Shown here: positions 8,542-18,400 of the stretch, one piece after another | Layout of the letters: the number at the start of each line of letters is the position of its first letter | Numbering within the stretch: the first letter of the stretch is position 1 | NCBI RefSeq assembly: GCF_014636495.1 | Contig: NZ_BMEM01000001.1 | Span: forward strand, 989,763-1,053,762 | Direction of reading: 5' to 3' | From: Ornithinimicrobium tianjinense | GTDB lineage: Bacteria > Actinomycetota > Actinomycetes > Actinomycetales > Dermatophilaceae | DNA length: 64,000 bases | Made by a program: the position numbers and the translations under genes | The notes under the pieces: generated by a model | The model's database searches: none | What the model was told of the DNA's origin: nothing | Seen by the model: only the letters and a program-made list of their open reading frames with translations

Positions 8542-8853
8542 TCAGAGGGCCAGGGCCAGCAGGAAGGCCGCGTAGCTGCCCAGCGCTGCCCAGGCCAGCG
8601 GGTCGCGCACCCGGCGCGGCGCGTCGAGGGCGACCGCCAGGCCGACCCCGGCGAGCAGCGCCCAGCAGACGGGGTGCCCCCAGCGGATCGCCAGCGACTG
8701 CAGCCCAGCCGTCGTGTCGGCCTTGTCGGGGACGACGACCGTCCACAGGGTCGACATGCCGAGGGCGGCCACGGCGCCTGCCGCGCCCAGGACGCGCGAG
8801 CGGCCGGCCGCCCAGCCGCGCAGAGCCGTGATCGGTCGGGATGTTGGGGTCAC
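8542..8853 (-). CDS. Small membrane protein coupled to PadR regulator
   Basis: 103 residues from a GTG at 8853 that overlaps the PadR stop by 4 bp. Three hydrophobic stretches are visible: about residues 20-40 (VLGAAGAVAALGMSTLWTVVV), 58-76 and 84-102, the last ending the protein. I do not recognise a family. Because PadR regulators usually control a membrane protein or transporter encoded beside them, it is a plausible PadR target, but this is context only. Confidence 0.7.
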   Translation of the reverse strand: MTPTSRPITALRGWAAGRSRVLGAAGAVAALGMSTLWTVVVPDKADTTAGLQSLAIRWGHPVCWALLAGVGLAVALDAPRRVRDPLAWAALGSYAAFLLALAL

Positions 8854-9383
8854 GGCAGGTCCTCCTCGAGCAGCGCGGACGCGTCCGCGTTCCAGGCCAG
8901 GGTGGCGTCCACGAGCGCGATGCCGTGGCGCACGGTGATGAGCCAGTAGGTGCGGTCGGGGGAGTCCTGGGCGAGGACCAGCTGCTCGAGCGCGGCATAC
9001 CTGGAACGGGCCTGCTCCAAGGCCTCCCAGTGCCGCCGGAGGTGGCCCTGCAGGACCCCGGGCGGCGCCTCGCGGCCGAAGAAGAGCTGGAGCAGCAGCT
9101 CGTTGCGCTCGGGCGTGAGCGACTCCGCCTCGCCGGCCAGCCAGGTGCGCAGCGCGCCCCGCCCTGCGTCCGTCAGCTCGAACGGGTCGCTGCGGGTCGT
9201 GCCGGTCCGGCGCACGAGTCCTTCGTCCTCCAGCTGGGCGAGCGTGGGGTAGAGCTGGCCGAAGCTCTCCCGCCAGAAGTGGCCGACCGAGCCGTTGATC
9301 TCCTCGCGGAGCCGGTAGCCGGTCATCGGCCCGTGCGTCAGCATGCCGAGGACGGCGTAGCGGGTCTTCGACGTCCGGCTCAT
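8850..9383 (-). CDS. PadR-family transcriptional regulator
   Basis: 177 residues. The N-terminal winged helix reads KTRYAVLGMLTHGPMTGYRLREEI, with FGQLYPTLAQLEDEGLVRR typical of PadR proteins. The C-terminal half (about 85-175) is a helical dimerisation domain of the Vir_act_alpha_C type. A 13-bp perfect palindrome lies 15 bp upstream of the start codon and probably is its own operator. The small membrane gene is translationally coupled downstream. Confidence 0.9.
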   Translation of the reverse strand: MSRTSKTRYAVLGMLTHGPMTGYRLREEINGSVGHFWRESFGQLYPTLAQLEDEGLVRRTGTTRSDPFELTDAGRGALRTWLAGEAESLTPERNELLLQLFFGREAPPGVLQGHLRRHWEALEQARSRYAALEQLVLAQDSPDRTYWLITVRHGIALVDATLAWNADASALLEEDLP

Positions 9384-9397
9384 GACTCAAGACGATA

Positions 9398-9410
9398 TAT
9401 CTGACAGATA
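9398..9410. promoter_or_regulatory. Candidate PadR operator
   Basis: TATCTG-A-CAGATA is a perfect dyad located 15-27 bp upstream of the PadR start. It is AT-rich in a GC-rich setting and overlaps the region where the promoter -10 should be, as expected for an autorepressor site. Confidence 0.6.
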
Positions 9411-9565
9411 CAGTCCCGCAAGCAGGTCATGGGGCCCGCCGTGCTCGGCGGTGCGACCGTGCACACCCCAATCTCGCGTCGGCCGCACCCGCCGCCGGGC
9501 ACGGTGCGCAACGACCTGTCCTCCGCGATCGGCAACAGCGGCGACGTCCACGACAGAGTGGGGGC

Positions 9566-10105
9566 ATGAACCGCGTGCGTGCAGTGCTGCTGTCGGTCGG
9601 TCTGGGGGTCGCGGTCGTGTCGGTGTCGGGATGTCTCGGCTTGGCCCCCGCGCCCGCGCCGGTGTCCGGGGCGGTGGGCGTCACCGTCGACGAGACGGGC
9701 GGCCCGGTGCTGGTCGTCGAGGCGTGCGAGGAGAGCGCCGCGCGTGTGGAGCTGTCCTGGACGCGCGAGGGGCTCGCCGACGACCAGCAGAACCAGGCGA
9801 TCGGCGTGTACGCCGCGACGGCGCCGAGGGCTGGCACCAGCCGCCTCGCGCTGGGTGACCCGGGCGCGGAGTGGGACGGGGAGCCCTTCGACCTCGACGG
9901 GGACACGCGGGGCGTGATCGCCGGCGGGTCGACCACCGCCGGCCACACCCTGCGCGACGTCGTCTTCCTTGAGTCGGACCTTGCCGAGCTCACGCCTGGT
10001 GCGGTGCGGTGGGCGCAGGGCGTCAGCGAACAGGGCACCGTGATCTCTTCGACGCTCCCCGAGGAGGAGTTCTCGGCCGCCGTGTGCGGCCCGGTCGACG
10101 GCTGA
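9566..10105 (+). CDS. Predicted secreted lipoprotein of unknown function
   Basis: 179 residues. The N-terminus is a type II signal peptide: positive MNRVR, a hydrophobic run, then the lipobox VSGC with Cys near residue 23. The mature part is rich in acidic residues and beta-prone, with two further Cys (in VVEACEES and AAVCGP) that could form a disulfide. No catalytic motif or family is recognised. The gene stands alone, with neighbours on the opposite strand. Confidence 0.75.
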   Translation: MNRVRAVLLSVGLGVAVVSVSGCLGLAPAPAPVSGAVGVTVDETGGPVLVVEACEESAARVELSWTREGLADDQQNQAIGVYAATAPRAGTSRLALGDPGAEWDGEPFDLDGDTRGVIAGGSTTAGHTLRDVVFLESDLAELTPGAVRWAQGVSEQGTVISSTLPEEEFSAAVCGPVDG

Positions 10106-10152
10106 GGCGCCGCGGGCAGCGCCCGTCCGAGCTCCACCCGGCGGATCGAGGC

Positions 10153-10989
10153 TCAGTAGAGGAAGAAGGGGAAGACCGCCCGGTCGTGGGCGTGCACGAT
10201 CGCGAGGTAGACGATGGCGTCGAAGAGCAGGTGGATGAGCACGACATACGTCAACGACTTGGTGCGCGTGAAGATGAAGCCCTGCAGCAGCGCGAAGGGC
10301 ACGGTCAGCGCCGGGCCCCACTCGCGGTAGCCCAGCTCCCACAGGAACGAGACGAAGATCGTGGCCTGCAGCAGGTTGGCGAGCCAGACGGGGAAGTGGC
10401 GTCGCAGCAGCGCGAAGCACACGCAGATGAAGAACAGCTCGTCCCACAGCCCGACGGCGTTGACCCCCACGAAGAAGCGGGCGTACTCGCTGGCCGTGTG
10501 GATGGCGGGCCAGTTCTCGTAGGCGCCGGAACGGATGAAGTAGACCGGCAGGATGAGAAAGCCCAGGACCGGCACCAGCACGACGTAGGTCCACTGCAGC
10601 CGGGTCCAGCGCCGCCCCGTGAGCCACGGGAAGCGGATCGCCTCGCACCGGTAGACGAGCCGGTCCACGAGCACCGGCACGGCCACCGCCGCCGCGAGCA
10701 CGAGCCCGAGCCGGACGAACATCGGCCAGCTGATGTCGGCCTCGACCGACGTGGTCGACACGATGCCGATGCCCAGGCCGATGAGCAGGAGGTCGCGGAA
10801 CAGGCTGCGCTCGAGCAGGTATGCCGTGGCCAGGCTCGCGACCAGCAGCGCGTGCCCGGCCCAGGCGGTCTGGACGCCGAAGATCAGCACCGCCGAGACG
10901 GAGACGCCGACCGCGGGCAGGAGCGCGCTCCAGGACACGGCCGGCACGGGCTCGGCGGCCGGGTCGCTCGTCGTCGTGGCAGAGGGCAC
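10153..10989 (-). CDS. CPBP (Abi/CAAX-like) intramembrane protein
   Basis: 278 residues from a GTG at 10989 near the GH32 start; a longer open frame upstream is antisense to GH32. About eight transmembrane helices are predicted from the hydrophobic pattern. Features of the CPBP superfamily are seen: GLWDELFFICVCFALLRRHFP (position of the EExxxR motif, here DE without the usual Arg), FLWELGYREWGP, and HLLFDAIVYLAIVHAH near the C-terminus. The altered motif means protease activity is uncertain. Divergent from the GH32 gene with starts 22 bp apart. Confidence 0.65.
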   Translation of the reverse strand: MPSATTTSDPAAEPVPAVSWSALLPAVGVSVSAVLIFGVQTAWAGHALLVASLATAYLLERSLFRDLLLIGLGIGIVSTTSVEADISWPMFVRLGLVLAAAVAVPVLVDRLVYRCEAIRFPWLTGRRWTRLQWTYVVLVPVLGFLILPVYFIRSGAYENWPAIHTASEYARFFVGVNAVGLWDELFFICVCFALLRRHFPVWLANLLQATIFVSFLWELGYREWGPALTVPFALLQGFIFTRTKSLTYVVLIHLLFDAIVYLAIVHAHDRAVFPFFLY

Positions 10990-11011
10990 GGGCCGAGCGT
11001 ACGGTGCCAGG

Positions 11012-12286
11012 GTGAGCGGTACGACATACCACCTCCGACCGGCGTCGGGATGGCTCAACGACCCCAACGGGATGGTGCGGCACGGGGACCGTTGGCACGT
11101 CTTCTTCCAGCACAACCCGGCGGGACCCTTCCACGACGCGATCGCCTGGGGGCACGCGAGCAGCGCCGACCTGGCGGGCTGGGACCTGCACCCGGTCGCC
11201 TTCGGGCCCACGCCCGGTGGCCCGGACGCGCTCGGCTGCTGGTCGGGATGCTGGCTGCCCGGGCTGGAACGGCCGGCGGTCGCGTACTCCGGCATCGCCA
11301 CCACGGCGTTCGCGAGCACCGTGTGTGTGCGGACGGGCAGCGAGGACCTCCTCGGGTGGTCGGCGCCCACCGTGGTCGCCGAGACGCCGCCAGGGGTGCG
11401 GCAGATGCGTGACCCCTGCGTCGTCGAGCACGGCGGGCTCCGGTATGCCGTGCTCGGCGCCGAGCTCGACGACGGCGAGCCCGCGGTGCTGCTCTTCGGG
11501 CTCGCGGACCCGTGGCGGTGGGACTACCTCGGTGTCTGGCTCACACCGGCGTCCGCGCCGGTGCTGCAGCAGGCACGGCCGGCCGACGTGTGGGAGTGCC
11601 CCCAGCTGGTGCCGGTGGGCGAACGCTGGGTGCTGGTGCTGTCGCTGCACGACCGGGGAGTGCTCGGACCGGTCGTCGCGGCCGTCGGTGACCTGGTGGA
11701 CGAGGAGGGGCTGCCGCGCTTCGTGCCCGAGCGCCTGGACCTCCTCGACGCGGGCAGTTCCTTCTACGCGCCGCAGGCCGTCCTGGACGGCGCGGCAGAT
11801 CCGTGGGTGATGGGCTGGGTGCGTCAGGAAGGCAGGGCGCCGGGCGTGCACGACGCACCGACGTCCGACGACCTCGACGAACTCCACGCGCGGGACCATG
11901 CGGGGTGCCTCACCCTGCCCCGCCGGCTCGTCCTGCGCGACGGGCGGGCCCGCCTCGCGCTCGACCCTGCCGTGCGCCGCCTGGTGGTCGGGGACGGCGA
12001 CGCGCTCGCCGCGGGCAGGCACGCCCTGACCGAGCCCGGTCGCGCCCTCGTGGACGGCGCCGCCCGACTGGAGCACCCGGCCCTCGAGCCCGTTGAGCTG
12101 CCGTCCGGCACCGAGGTCTGGGTGGACGACGACGTGGTGGAGGTCTACCCGGGCGATGGCAGCACAACCTCGACGTGGCGCGCTGCGCAGCCCTGGACGC
12201 TGCTGGTGGACGAGGGCGGTGCCACGTGGTCGCCGCTCAGCCCTGCTGCCCCGCCCACTGCTCCTCGCGCCCCACGGCCGTCGTGA
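11012..12286 (+). CDS. Glycoside hydrolase family 32 protein (sucrose-6-phosphate hydrolase/fructanase type)
   Basis: 424 residues from the GTG at 11012. GH32 signatures: WLNDPNGMV near residue 14 (nucleophile Asp in NDPN), FFQHNP, the RDP motif (MRDPCVVE, transition-state Asp) and the EC motif (VWECPQL, acid/base Glu). The C-terminal 100 residues form the usual beta-sandwich. There is no signal peptide, so it is cytoplasmic and probably cleaves sucrose, sucrose-6-phosphate or short fructans. No sugar transporter or LacI-type regulator is adjacent. Its last 50 bp overlap the convergent VOC gene tail to tail. Confidence 0.9.
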   Translation: MSGTTYHLRPASGWLNDPNGMVRHGDRWHVFFQHNPAGPFHDAIAWGHASSADLAGWDLHPVAFGPTPGGPDALGCWSGCWLPGLERPAVAYSGIATTAFASTVCVRTGSEDLLGWSAPTVVAETPPGVRQMRDPCVVEHGGLRYAVLGAELDDGEPAVLLFGLADPWRWDYLGVWLTPASAPVLQQARPADVWECPQLVPVGERWVLVLSLHDRGVLGPVVAAVGDLVDEEGLPRFVPERLDLLDAGSSFYAPQAVLDGAADPWVMGWVRQEGRAPGVHDAPTSDDLDELHARDHAGCLTLPRRLVLRDGRARLALDPAVRRLVVGDGDALAAGRHALTEPGRALVDGAARLEHPALEPVELPSGTEVWVDDDVVEVYPGDGSTTSTWRAAQPWTLLVDEGGATWSPLSPAAPPTAPRAPRPS

Positions 12287-13529
12287 GGTCGACCTCGTTG
12301 CCCTCCGGGTCGGCGACCGTCCACCAGATCGGCCCGGCGTCGCGCACGATCGTGCCGCCCGCCGCGACCGCCGCCTCCACCCGCGCGGCGAGCTCGTCGT
12401 CCGGCACGAAGACGTCGAGGTGGATCCGGTTGCGCTGGGCCCGACGGTCGGTCTCGGAGGCGTCCATCGGCTGGAGGACCAGTGGCAGGTTGAGCTGGCG
12501 GGGGTCGACGATGTCGGTCACCCCTTCGCGCTGGTCGGGCCGGTAACCGAGAGCGGCCTGCCAGAAGCGGCGCACCGCCGCGATGTCCACCGCGTCGACG
12601 ACGACCTGCACGAAGCGGGCGAGGGCGGGGTCGGCCCGCAGGCCCAGGTCGCGTGCCGCCTCCTGCACGCGCGCCGCGAGCGCCTCGTAGCGCTCGTCCA
12701 TCTCCCACGCGTCCTTGGCGGTGGCGAGGACGACGAGGCCCGGACGCAGGTCGATGCCGAGCGGCAGGCCCGCCTCGTCGGCCAGGGCGGCGGCGGCCTC
12801 GGCGAGATCAGCCGCCTCGTGCGGGGAACTGGTCCGGTAGCAGGCGACCGCAGCGAAGACGAGGCGCCAGTCCTCGGTGGCCGCTGACTCCCACCGGTCG
12901 GCGCCCGGCGGCAGCGGGAGCAGATCGGCCTCGTTCCCCTCCGGGTCGCCGACCGTGGCGTAGTAGCCGTGGTCGTGCAGCACCGTGCCACCCAGCCCCG
13001 TCACGGCCCCCACGCTGCTGACCGCCACCTCGTGCGGCGTCACGACATCCACGTGGAGCCGGTTGCGCAGCGGCCGGGGCGCGTCCTGCTCCTGGAACCA
13101 GATCGGCGCCGTGCGCCGGTGCGGGTCGACGACGTCCTCCTCCAGCAGGTCGTAGCCGAGCACCCGCTGCCAGAAAGGCATGACCGCGGTCGGGTCGAGG
13201 GTGTCCATCGCCAGCTGGACGTCCTGCACCGCGGCCGGGTCGGCCGTCAGCCCGAGGTCTGCGGCAACCTCCGACACCGCCCGCGCCAGGTCGAGGTGCC
13301 CGGCGCGGAAGCCGTCGTCCTGCGGCGTGAGCGGGATCCGGACGCAGACCCCGTCGGCGCGGATGTCGACGTCGACGTCGAGCTCGGCCAGCCGACGCGC
13401 GAGGCCGGCGCCCGCGCGGTGCGAGGGCGCGGCATACCAGGTGGCGGCGCCCCAGGCCAGGACGCGCCACTCGCGGCTGGCGTCGGAGCGCTGGAGGTCG
13501 AGGGCGGTCAGGGTGCGCTGCTGGCTCAT
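12237..13529 (-). CDS. Internally duplicated dehydratase-like/VOC-domain protein
   Basis: 430 residues from MSQQRT at 13529. The protein consists of two copies of the same two-part unit. In each, a piece of about 95 residues resembling pterin-4a-carbinolamine dehydratase-like domains (EWRVLAWGAATWYAAPS / DWRLVFAAVACYRTSS) is followed by a glyoxalase-like VOC domain (VQLAMDTLDPTAVMPFWQRVLGY / VQVVVDAVDIAAVRRFWQAALGY, then NRLHVDVV / NRIHLDVF and DPEGNEADLL / DPEGNEVDLT). VOC folds bind metal and small molecules, e.g. in resistance or ring cleavage. Substrate is unknown. The duplication is old, since the halves differ widely. Confidence 0.75.
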   Translation of the reverse strand: MSQQRTLTALDLQRSDASREWRVLAWGAATWYAAPSHRAGAGLARRLAELDVDVDIRADGVCVRIPLTPQDDGFRAGHLDLARAVSEVAADLGLTADPAAVQDVQLAMDTLDPTAVMPFWQRVLGYDLLEEDVVDPHRRTAPIWFQEQDAPRPLRNRLHVDVVTPHEVAVSSVGAVTGLGGTVLHDHGYYATVGDPEGNEADLLPLPPGADRWESAATEDWRLVFAAVACYRTSSPHEAADLAEAAAALADEAGLPLGIDLRPGLVVLATAKDAWEMDERYEALAARVQEAARDLGLRADPALARFVQVVVDAVDIAAVRRFWQAALGYRPDQREGVTDIVDPRQLNLPLVLQPMDASETDRRAQRNRIHLDVFVPDDELAARVEAAVAAGGTIVRDAGPIWWTVADPEGNEVDLTTAVGREEQWAGQQG

Positions 13530-13785
13530 GGTGACGAGAGTGGCACCGAACGCGGACGGATGCCGTCCTGAGTGCCTATCGGTAGAACTACCCATACCGC
13601 TGCAGCGTGCGGGGTGGGAGTCTGGGTCGACGGGGTGCAGCTCCCGACCGTGACCGGGGGTGCAGGGGGTGGACGGCCCCGGGCGCGCGGGACCGCGCCC
13701 GGGGCCGACCCTGGCGCCGGGCCGTGCGGAGGAGCATGATCGAGGTATGGGGCAGCGCCGCCCCAGCCGAGATCAGGAGGCTGTC

Positions 13786-14313
13786 ATGAAGGCCCGAGTT
13801 GGGGACCACATCGTCCTCGCTGGAAGCCGTGTCGGCGAGCCGACGCGCGACGGGCGGGTGACCGAGGTCAGGGGAGCCGACGGCGGACCGCCGTTCGTCG
13901 TGGAGTGGGCGGACGGGCGCACCGGGGTGATCTACCCGGGGCCGGGCGCGGTCCTCCGGGTCGAGCACGCCGACGACGCGCCCCCGGCCCACGACGACGC
14001 GCCCGGACCGGTCGCCAGCCCCCGGCGCACCGACGACGGACGGCCGCACCTGCGGGAGTGGAGCGTGCGGATCACCATCTTCGAGGGCGGCGCCGACACC
14101 AGCGCGCAGGCGGTGCTGCTGTCTGACGCGCCCGAGCACCTACGTGCCGTCGGCCAGAGCCACCGCTCCGATGACGACCGGTCGGTCCCGGAGATCGGCG
14201 ACGAGGTCGCGGTCGCCCGCGCCCTCCGCCACCTGGCCGACCGGCTGATGTCCGCTGCGGACGACGACATCGCCGCGATGACCGGCGAGGACGTCTACGT
14301 GCGTCGCAGCTGA
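13786..14313 (+). CDS. DUF1918 / DUF1876 fusion protein
   Basis: 175 residues. The ATG at 13786 has AGGAGG at 13776-13781. Residues 1-60 match DUF1918 (MKARVGDHIVL, GRVTEVRGADGGPPFVVEW, IYPGPGA), a small SH3-like barrel. Residues about 88-170 match DUF1876-type dsRBD-like domains (EWSVRITIFEGGADTSAQAVL, EIGDEVAVARALRHLADRL). The two are linked by a Pro/Asp-rich hinge. Both families are common in actinobacteria, often near stress genes, with unknown function. Independently transcribed, followed by a hairpin. Confidence 0.8.
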   Translation: MKARVGDHIVLAGSRVGEPTRDGRVTEVRGADGGPPFVVEWADGRTGVIYPGPGAVLRVEHADDAPPAHDDAPGPVASPRRTDDGRPHLREWSVRITIFEGGADTSAQAVLLSDAPEHLRAVGQSHRSDDDRSVPEIGDEVAVARALRHLADRLMSAADDDIAAMTGEDVYVRRS

Positions 14314-14332
14314 CGACCTTGGCTGGCCGGCG

Positions 14333-15352
<1,020 letters not shown>

Positions 15353-15419
15353 GTCCCGGACAACGTGAGTCGGGGCCCGGGTATGCCGTCGCGCCGCCTG
15401 CGCGCGCCCGCAGCGGTCG

Positions 15420-18400
15420 TCATCCGGTCGGGTCCTCGCAGGTGGGCCGCCACGGCTGCCCGGGCCGGATGACGTCCCACTCGGACTGGGAGAGGTTGCG
15501 CCCCGCGACCGAACAGGCCGCGGAGACCCACTGCTCGGGGTCGGTGGGCAGGGTGAACAGGCGACCGCCGAGGTTCTCGGGGTCCGCGTCGATCTCGGAG
15601 GGGATCCTGGTCGGCCCTTCGGCGAACACGCTGACCTGGCTGCCGTCGTCCGCGAACACGGCCCACGTCCACTGGCCCGCCTCGACGAAGGGCTGTCCGA
15701 GCGGTGACCAGGTCGCGGTGTCCCAGAGCCGGGCCTCGCCGTCCGAGCCGGTGTTGACCAGCAGGCTCCCGTCCGGGCTGACCGCGAGGCTCAGGACATA
15801 GCCACCGACGGTCAGACGCGGTGGGGCCACCGGCTCGAGGCTGTGGCCGTCCAAGAAGTGCAGGGTGCCCTCGAGCGAGCCAAGGACGAGGACCGAACCG
15901 TCGGCGTTCCACTCCAGCGAGGTGATGGTGAGGAGATCCTCGCCGTCCTTGATCGCCTTCTCCGGCAGCAAGACCTCCCCGTCGGGCAGGCCGACGATCG
16001 CGACACCGTCGTCCCTGGCGATCGCCACCCGGGAGCCGTCGCGCGTGATCGCCACGGTGTCGGACAGGTCCCACCCACGGAAGGAGAACGGCAGCTCCGT
16101 GCGGGCGACCTGCTCTGTGGCAAGGTCGACGACGGCGTACCCCGGTCCCGCGTTGACCACCGCGACCCGGCCGGCCCGGTCGAGGTCGACGCCGTGCGGA
16201 AACATCCCCAGCTCGATCGAGTCCAGCAGCCTGCCGTCCTCGGTCGACCACAGGGCGAGCAGGCCCTGGTCAGGATCCTCCCCTTCCTCGGTGTAGAACG
16301 CATGGACCGTGGCGGCGACGGAGCCGTCTCCGGCCACCGCGGTGGCGACCGGCTGGCACACGCACTCCAGCTCCAGGGTCAGCGGGCTGATCACCTTGCC
16401 GGTCATCGGATCGAGCAGGTAGGCGCGGTTCGGTTGGTCGCCATAGAAGCCCTGGTGCGCGACGGCCACGCGACCGGCCAGGTCGACGGAGCCGTTCAGG
16501 GTGCTGACCTCTCCCGGCCGGTCGGTGAGCACCGAACGCTCGCCGCTGAGGTCCCAGGCGTTGATCAGCCCGTCCCGTCCCGCGCTCCAGACGAGTGAGC
16601 CGTCCGGGCCCGCGAAGACGGGGTGCATGGCCGCTCCGCTGTGACCGGTCAGGGTGTCGACCTCCGCGCCCGTCGCGCCGTCCCGCAACGTCACCGCCTC
16701 GGCCGTCCCGACGGCCAGCAGCGACCCGTCGGGTGACCACTCCGCCATCTTGACCTCCTTCACGGTGAACTCCTCCCCGGCGGGGCTGAGGTCCTCGGTG
16801 CGGTGGAGGCGCAGCGTCCCGGACCGCCCGTCCGCCACCAGTGACAGGAAGAGGGTGCCGTCCGGCGAGACCCGCAGGGCTCGACCGGGAAGCTGCTCCG
16901 GCTCCCGGTCCTCCGACGTGGGGTCGATCAGCCAGGGATCCATCTGCTCGCCCTCGATCACCGCGATCCGGCCGTCCGGCCAGAGCGCGAGAGGCTCCTC
17001 CGTGTGGTGCCCCCGGTCGGCCGGGACGGCACGGGTGAGCCGGCCCGACGAGTCACCCTCGACGACGTGGGTGCCGGTGACCGTCACCCAGCTGTCCGGT
17101 CCGGTCCACAGGGCATGGGTGGTGAAACCGTCGACCGGCTCATCCTTGTCCTCCTCCTCCTTGATGAAGGCCGTGATGTCGGAGGGCTCCACCGTCCAGA
17201 GCTGGTGCCCGTCGCTGGCGTCCACCAGGAAGATCCCGGCCCCGTCCGCGTTGCCCGCATACCCCCCGACGAGGAGCCCCGCCTCACCGACGTCGAGTGT
17301 CCGGGCGCCGACATCGGCCTCCTCGCTGCGCCACAGCACCTCGCCGGACACCGCGTCCAGCGCCCACAGCACCGGCTCGTTCTCGCTGACGAACACCGTG
17401 GACCCGTCGGGGCTGACCGCGGCGCGCAGGAACCGGTCGGGGGAGCGGACCTGGTGGATGAGCTTGGGCACGGAGACGAGCCGGGTGAGGAGCGCACCGA
17501 GGGTCTCCGGGCTCTCCTCCGACCGCACGGCCTCGACCGCCTGGAGGAGCGCGAGGTCGTGGTACTCCTCGTTCACCGCCTGGGCAGCGAGCTGCTTGGC
17601 CTCGGCGGCGAGCTCGTTGGCGGCGGCCACGTCCCGGGCCGCGGCCGCCTCCTGCCGCGACAGGACGGCCAGACCGCCGGCCACCAGCGCCACGACCAGC
17701 AGGCCCGCCACGCCGACGAGCAGCCTGCGCAGGCGGGCGTTCTGCACACGGGTCCGCCGTGCGCTCTCCTCGGCGGCGTGCTGCTCGGCCTCCACCGCGT
17801 CGGAGGAGGCGGCGAGGAAGTCGTGCTCGACGGCCGTGACCTCACCGGGGTAGGTCTCCGCGACCTCCAGCCCGGAGACCAGTCGGGTCCCGCGCCAGAG
17901 CTGCTGCGGCTCCCGTCCCTCCGCGTCCCACTCGGACGCCGCGAGCGCGAGGCGCCTGAGCACGGCCCGGCCCGTGACGTCCTCGGCCAGCCAGCCGGCC
18001 AGCCGCGGCCACTCCCGGAAGAGCGCCTCGTGCGCGACCTCGACCGTGCCCTCGGACACGGTGAGCAGCCGGGCGGCGACCAGGCGGTCCACCGTCCGGG
18101 CCGTCCCCTCCCCGGGAAGCCCGACCAGCTCGTCCAGCGGGACCCTCCTGCGGACCACCGTCGAGCCCTCGCCCGGGCCGGCCAGCCGCAGCAGCAGGGC
18201 CCGTGCCGCAGGGCCGTCCTCCTCCGGCAGCGCCTGCCAGGCGTCCTCGGCCAGGTGCGCGATGGCCCCGGGCAGCCCACCCATGGCGACGTACGCGGCA
18301 TACCCCAGGCGGGCCCCCTTGCGCGACAGCCACAGCTGGGTGAGAGCCGCGGAGAGGAGGGGCAGCAGCCCGGGCTCGGAGCCGGCGTCCTCGACGATCG

